A DNA stretch of 35,989 nucleotides, from assembly GCA_039024435.1 (NCBI GenBank), contig JBCCQH010000078.1, positions 1-35,989 on the forward strand. The letters run 5' to 3'. The stretch comes from JBCCQH01 sp039024435 (GTDB taxonomy: Bacteria; Bacteroidota; Bacteroidia; J057; JADKCL01). Made by a program: the position numbers and the translations under genes. This document shows, in pieces, positions 33,601 through 35,989 of this stretch (position 1 is its first letter; each line of letters starts with the position of its first letter). Under the pieces are notes generated by a model that had not been told where the DNA came from, did not search any database, and saw only the letters and a list, made by a program, of their open reading frames with translations.

Positions 33601-35883
33601 GCACCCATGCCGGGAACCGTCCTGACCGGATCGAATACCACGCAAGCGGTGGTCCTGACCATCGCCGACGTCAGTGGCAATGTCGACTCGTGCTCCTTCC
33701 AGACCACCGTCCTCGACCAGACGCCGCCGGTTCTCGACTGTCCGCCGAGCCAAAACCTGTCCGTCGATGCCAACTGTGAAGCCTTGATCCCGGTGCTCAC
33801 GCCCACGGTCACCGACAACTGCGACGGCAATCCCCTGATTGTCCAAAGTCCGCTATCCGGTACGGTACTCTCCGGGGCGGGTACGACCCAGGGCGTGACG
33901 TTCTCCGCGACCGATGTAGACAACAATAACAGCACGTGTACCCTGACCCTTACCCTGGTGGATCAGTCGGCGCCGGTGATCACCTGCCCGGCCAACCAGA
34001 CCTTGGTCGTCGACTCGGTCTGCGAAGCGGTGATTCCGGATTACGTTGCGCAGACGTCCGCCTCGGACAACTGTACGGCGCTTCCCACCATCAGCCAAGC
34101 GCCCCTGGGGGACACGATTCAGGCTCCCGCCGTCGTGACGATTACGATGATGGCGGGCGATGCATCGAGCAATACTTCGACCTGTACCTTTACGGTGACG
34201 GCGCAGGATACGACCCGGCCCCAATTGGCGTGTCCGACCAATCCCGTTTTGCCACTGGGGGCGAACTGCACGGCAGTTTTCCCGGATTACCGGACGCAGA
34301 CGGTCACTTCGGACAACTGCACCACCACTCCGATTGTGGTCCAGAACCCGCCACCGGGGAGCACCCCGACCTCTCCCGGTTTGCAAACCGTGAGCATTTC
34401 GGTGACCGATGCCTTCAACAACGTGGATTCCTGCGTCTTTAACGTCGCCATTCAGGACACCACCGCCCCTTCGATCAATTGTCCCAACCCGCTGACCTTG
34501 ATTCTGGACAACAATTGCCAGACCACGATGACCGACTACCTGCCTTCGATCAGTGTGTCGGACAACTGCAACAGCAACCCGACCGTGACGCAGGTGCCCG
34601 CCCCGAACTCGACCGTCTTTGGTGGGGGGACCTTGCCGGTCAAGTTCACCGTGGACGATGGCAACGGCAACCTGGACAGTTGCACGATCATCGTGACCAT
34701 TTTTGACCTGGTGGCCCCGCAGATCACCTGCCCGCCGGGGACGACTCTGGTGGCCGATGCCAACTGTAGCGGCATCATTCCCGATTTTACCACGGGGGCT
34801 ACGGTGGTGGACAACTGCTCCAATCAAATTGCCATCAACCAGATTCCGGTGGCCGGTACGACCATTGCCGGAGGAGGATCCACGGCGAGTGTGGTACTTT
34901 CCGCCATCGACAGCACGGGGAATCAAGATACGTGTTCGGTGTCGGTGCTCTTGCTGGACGTGACTGCCCCGGTGCTTACCGGCTGCCCTTCCAATATCAC
35001 CATAACGCCCACGACCCTCGATTGTAATCCTGCGGTTCAGTGGACGCCCCCCCTCGCCACCGATGCTTGCGGTGCCACGCTCAGCGGTACCAGCCAGCCC
35101 GGCGACAATTTCCCGATTGGAACGACGGGGGTTTCCTACACCGCAACCGATAGCAGTGGGAATACCGATTTCTGCGCATTTACCGTAACGGTCAATCAGC
35201 CACAACTGGACAGCTTAATCGTGCTCAGCGATTCGCTGCCTTGTGCCGGAGACACCGTGTTCCTTTCCGCTCCGGGTAATTTTACCTCTTATGGCTGGAG
35301 TACTACCGATACTGCGCCGACGATTTTGGTATTTGCCAGTGGCATCTACTGGGTCGATGTTGCCGACAGTACCAACTGTGCGGGACGGGACTCGGTCCAG
35401 GTAACTTTCCAGCCGCTGCCCACGCCTGCGATCACCCAAGTGGGGCTGGATCTCTGCGCCGGGGCCTTTGTCTCCTACCAATGGGTGGAAAATGGTACGC
35501 AGATTCCCGGAGCTACCGGTAGCTGCATTACCCCGCTCACCTCGGGCACTTATTCGGTAATCGTGGTTGACTCCAATGGTTGCTCAAGTGAGTCCATGCC
35601 ATTTGTCTTTGTCGGTGCGACCGAAGCCGGGGCCGCTCAGGATTTTGAGCTTTTCCCCAATCCAACCAATGGCTACCTGACAGTGCGGATGGAGCAGCCC
35701 CTATTGGAGGCAGGGGAGGTTCGGGTGTGGGACCTCACCGGTCGGGTCGTGAAGCAGATGAGCTTCGATAAGATCGACGCGCCGCTGCGCCTTGATTTGC
35801 GGAAAATCACCCAGGGCACCTACCTGGTGGAGATTCGTTCGGAGACTTTTATCGGTCGCAAAAAGGTCGTCCGGATCGAATAG
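30646..35883 (+). CDS. Giant HYR-like-repeat surface protein with T9SS type A sorting domain
   Basis: A 1745-residue exported protein starting at ATG 30646. An in-frame start at 30562 would put 28 odd residues before the leader. The signal peptide ends near residue 37 (PEVAAQ). A pre-repeat region (38-266) follows. Residues 267-1436 are 14 tandem repeats of about 83 residues with CP.NQ, a second Cys, DNC, Q.P..GT, a TDxxxNxxxC turn and a final D-x-T-x-P link. Residues 1437-1519 form one canonical HYR domain (LDVTAPVLTGCP, NFPIGTTGVSYTATDSSGN). Ig-like modules lie at about 1520-1660, and the sorting domain is 1666-1745 (ELFPNPTNGYLTV, FIGRKKVVRIE). HYR domains occur in adhesion proteins, so a long surface adhesin or matrix protein is likely. 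It sits downstream of the HBM kinase on the same strand, 225 bases away. Confidence 0.9.
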   Translation: MTGNCLPSCCLLNPRFSVLTAFIFLLTYFSAPEVAAQTPCPFTGTGLNAGPIGVLNAGDSICFPAGTSGYSPGDNVGFSGFTVGQAYTVSICGQTTNPVTSSANTYLAIWDSTGMNLVGESLGGTCGDGDDEQITFVATDASHVVVLRKENCLSDPSPTDLCIIACPLGTITTDPTDLTACPDATVMFAADTAGGGGADSLRWEVSTDMGTTWTILKDLAPYSGTNTLMLTINPTTIGLNGNQYRMQKYNCSPPIGRASAAATLTVEDNQDPVIVCPANQTANVDANCETVLPDYIGAATVTDNCTTMPTVTQSPMPGGTISGVPTTVPITLIANDGNSNMDTCMFDYIQVDADGPTINCPMSSDTVFLDATCTAMLPKYDTLFTITDNCDAMPMVTQSPMSGMALTGVGTITPVTLTLTDVSGNTTICSFNSVTADSSLPVLTCPMAQEIFLDGNCDGVLGNYVPLTSVTDNCTSMPAITQLPIAGTVVTGTGLESVTMSSDDGNGNVGNCLVFVNKIDNTPPNVTCPPNQAVPSNAFCQVILPNFADLATVADNCDTIPGIIQNPSPSIPLSGGFGTTQSITLTATDINGNSSDCSFTITIGDTTRPMLTCPTDQNVVVDASCSAILSDYVGSTSAVDNCDPSLTITQSPMAGTVLSANNSPVSVTMSVADAAMNARSCTFLVTVQDNDAPVLTCPPNQTVGLTVNCTDTLLDYTLQTTTTDNCTMSPTLMQSPAPGTVFSGVGSAFVTITSEDAFANSNTCTFEVMREDTTRPTLNCPVNQNFVVDANCGATLPDYLPQAGITDNCTANPTNTQTPPAGSTFTGIGTPITVTLMTSDASSNSNTCSFVATLADQTAPTVTCPPNQTLVTDASCSVSIPDYLGQASVADNCDSNPSLVQSPVIGSTATGANSVVTVTITGTDASSNQDDCSFSVTLADNTPPVIGCPVDQTLTADTVCAASLPDFTALASTSDNCDVSPLVTQAPMPGTVLTGSNTTQAVVLTIADVSGNVDSCSFQTTVLDQTPPVLDCPPSQNLSVDANCEALIPVLTPTVTDNCDGNPLIVQSPLSGTVLSGAGTTQGVTFSATDVDNNNSTCTLTLTLVDQSAPVITCPANQTLVVDSVCEAVIPDYVAQTSASDNCTALPTISQAPLGDTIQAPAVVTITMMAGDASSNTSTCTFTVTAQDTTRPQLACPTNPVLPLGANCTAVFPDYRTQTVTSDNCTTTPIVVQNPPPGSTPTSPGLQTVSISVTDAFNNVDSCVFNVAIQDTTAPSINCPNPLTLILDNNCQTTMTDYLPSISVSDNCNSNPTVTQVPAPNSTVFGGGTLPVKFTVDDGNGNLDSCTIIVTIFDLVAPQITCPPGTTLVADANCSGIIPDFTTGATVVDNCSNQIAINQIPVAGTTIAGGGSTASVVLSAIDSTGNQDTCSVSVLLLDVTAPVLTGCPSNITITPTTLDCNPAVQWTPPLATDACGATLSGTSQPGDNFPIGTTGVSYTATDSSGNTDFCAFTVTVNQPQLDSLIVLSDSLPCAGDTVFLSAPGNFTSYGWSTTDTAPTILVFASGIYWVDVADSTNCAGRDSVQVTFQPLPTPAITQVGLDLCAGAFVSYQWVENGTQIPGATGSCITPLTSGTYSVIVVDSNGCSSESMPFVFVGATEAGAAQDFELFPNPTNGYLTVRMEQPLLEAGEVRVWDLTGRVVKQMSFDKIDAPLRLDLRKITQGTYLVEIRSETFIGRKKVVRIE
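31444..34953 (+). repeat. Fourteen tandem ~251-bp units encoding HYR-like domains
   Basis: The units are in frame and of near-constant length (about 83.6 codons each). The conserved landmarks are CP..Q near the start, DNC in the middle and (N/S)xxxC.F at the end, giving four cysteines per unit in most copies. Repeats 10 and 11 are 1-2 residues shorter. DNA copies are strongly diverged, which argues for old duplication with selection on the protein rather than recent expansion. Confidence 0.88.
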
Positions 35884-35911
35884 GTTACTTTTCAAGAAGT
35901 GTCGCTTCTCA

Positions 35912-35989
35912 GAGGCTGTTTAAAATTGGTTTGTGAAATTTGCTAGTGCAGATTTTTTTGTCCGTCGAAGTTCATTTTGGAGTCCATAG
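35912..35989 (+). mobile_element. MITE-like palindromic element, copy C, cut by window end
   Basis: The left end GAGGCTGTTTAAA is intact and complementary to the right end of copy B. The left arm follows copies A and B closely to CCATAG, the apex, where the window ends. The left flank is TCA (35909-35911), matching the TNA pattern. It begins 28 bases after the stop of the giant HYR-like gene. Confidence 0.78.

Noticed and set aside
31444..34953. CRISPR array or DNA satellite
   Set aside because: The periodicity (~251 bases) is in frame with a long coding region and the units are strongly diverged in DNA while conserved in protein.

Overview
The window reads as a chromosomal segment of a fairly GC-rich Bacteroidota, most likely a Saprospiria/Lewinella-type organism. 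Five predicted exported proteins end in a type IX secretion (T9SS, Por) sorting domain. SprB-type and HYR-type repeat adhesins are present, the conserved genes (hemA, groES, groEL, htpG) look Bacteroidota-like, and most starts lack a Shine-Dalgarno sequence. The lineage is inferred from this gene content, not from a marker-gene search.

Layout. 1-255: C-terminal end of an IS1595-type transposase, cut by the window edge. 256-866: non-coding, with hairpins. 867-2771: secreted alpha/beta hydrolase. 2852-8823 (minus strand): a tight five-gene cluster, in transcription order fibre/adhesin-like protein, small outer-membrane barrel, T9SS cargo protein, DUF1800, DUF1501. 9295-11322: SprB-repeat T9SS adhesin with a strong terminator. 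11463-13231: two-gene ABC-2-like transporter. 13248-14702 (minus): large helical protein of unknown function. 14805-15485: small T9SS protein. 15489-16664 (minus): membrane histidine kinase. 16896-18170: hemA. 18173-18682 (minus): small membrane protein. 18890-23136: chaperone block groES-groEL-htpG. 23278-23697: an apparently internally deleted DUF3825 protein. 23859-24392: unknown beta-rich protein. 24705-25706 (minus): sugar nucleotidyltransferase. 25884-26342 (minus): small secreted Lys/Cys-rich protein. 26493-28003 (minus): aquaporin overlapped by an unknown conserved gene. 28546-30420: hybrid-free sensor histidine kinase. 30646-35883: 1745-residue T9SS protein with 14 degenerate HYR-like repeats plus one canonical HYR.

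How the parts relate. The outer-surface genes (hydrolase, SprB protein, HYR giant, small T9SS proteins, barrel) probably share the T9SS export route, although no T9SS machinery gene lies here. The heat-shock chaperones form one folding block. Three ATGA start/stop overlaps (7903-7906, 12149-12152, 27146-27149) mark translationally coupled pairs.

The least expected feature is a family of about 161-bp palindromic elements at 24422-24582, 28215-28377 and 35912 to the window end. They have 13-bp terminal inverted repeats, arms that pair along their whole length, and flanks resembling a TNA target duplication. A relic right end lies at 30447-30473. They look like non-autonomous elements (MITEs), and no matching transposase is present in the window.
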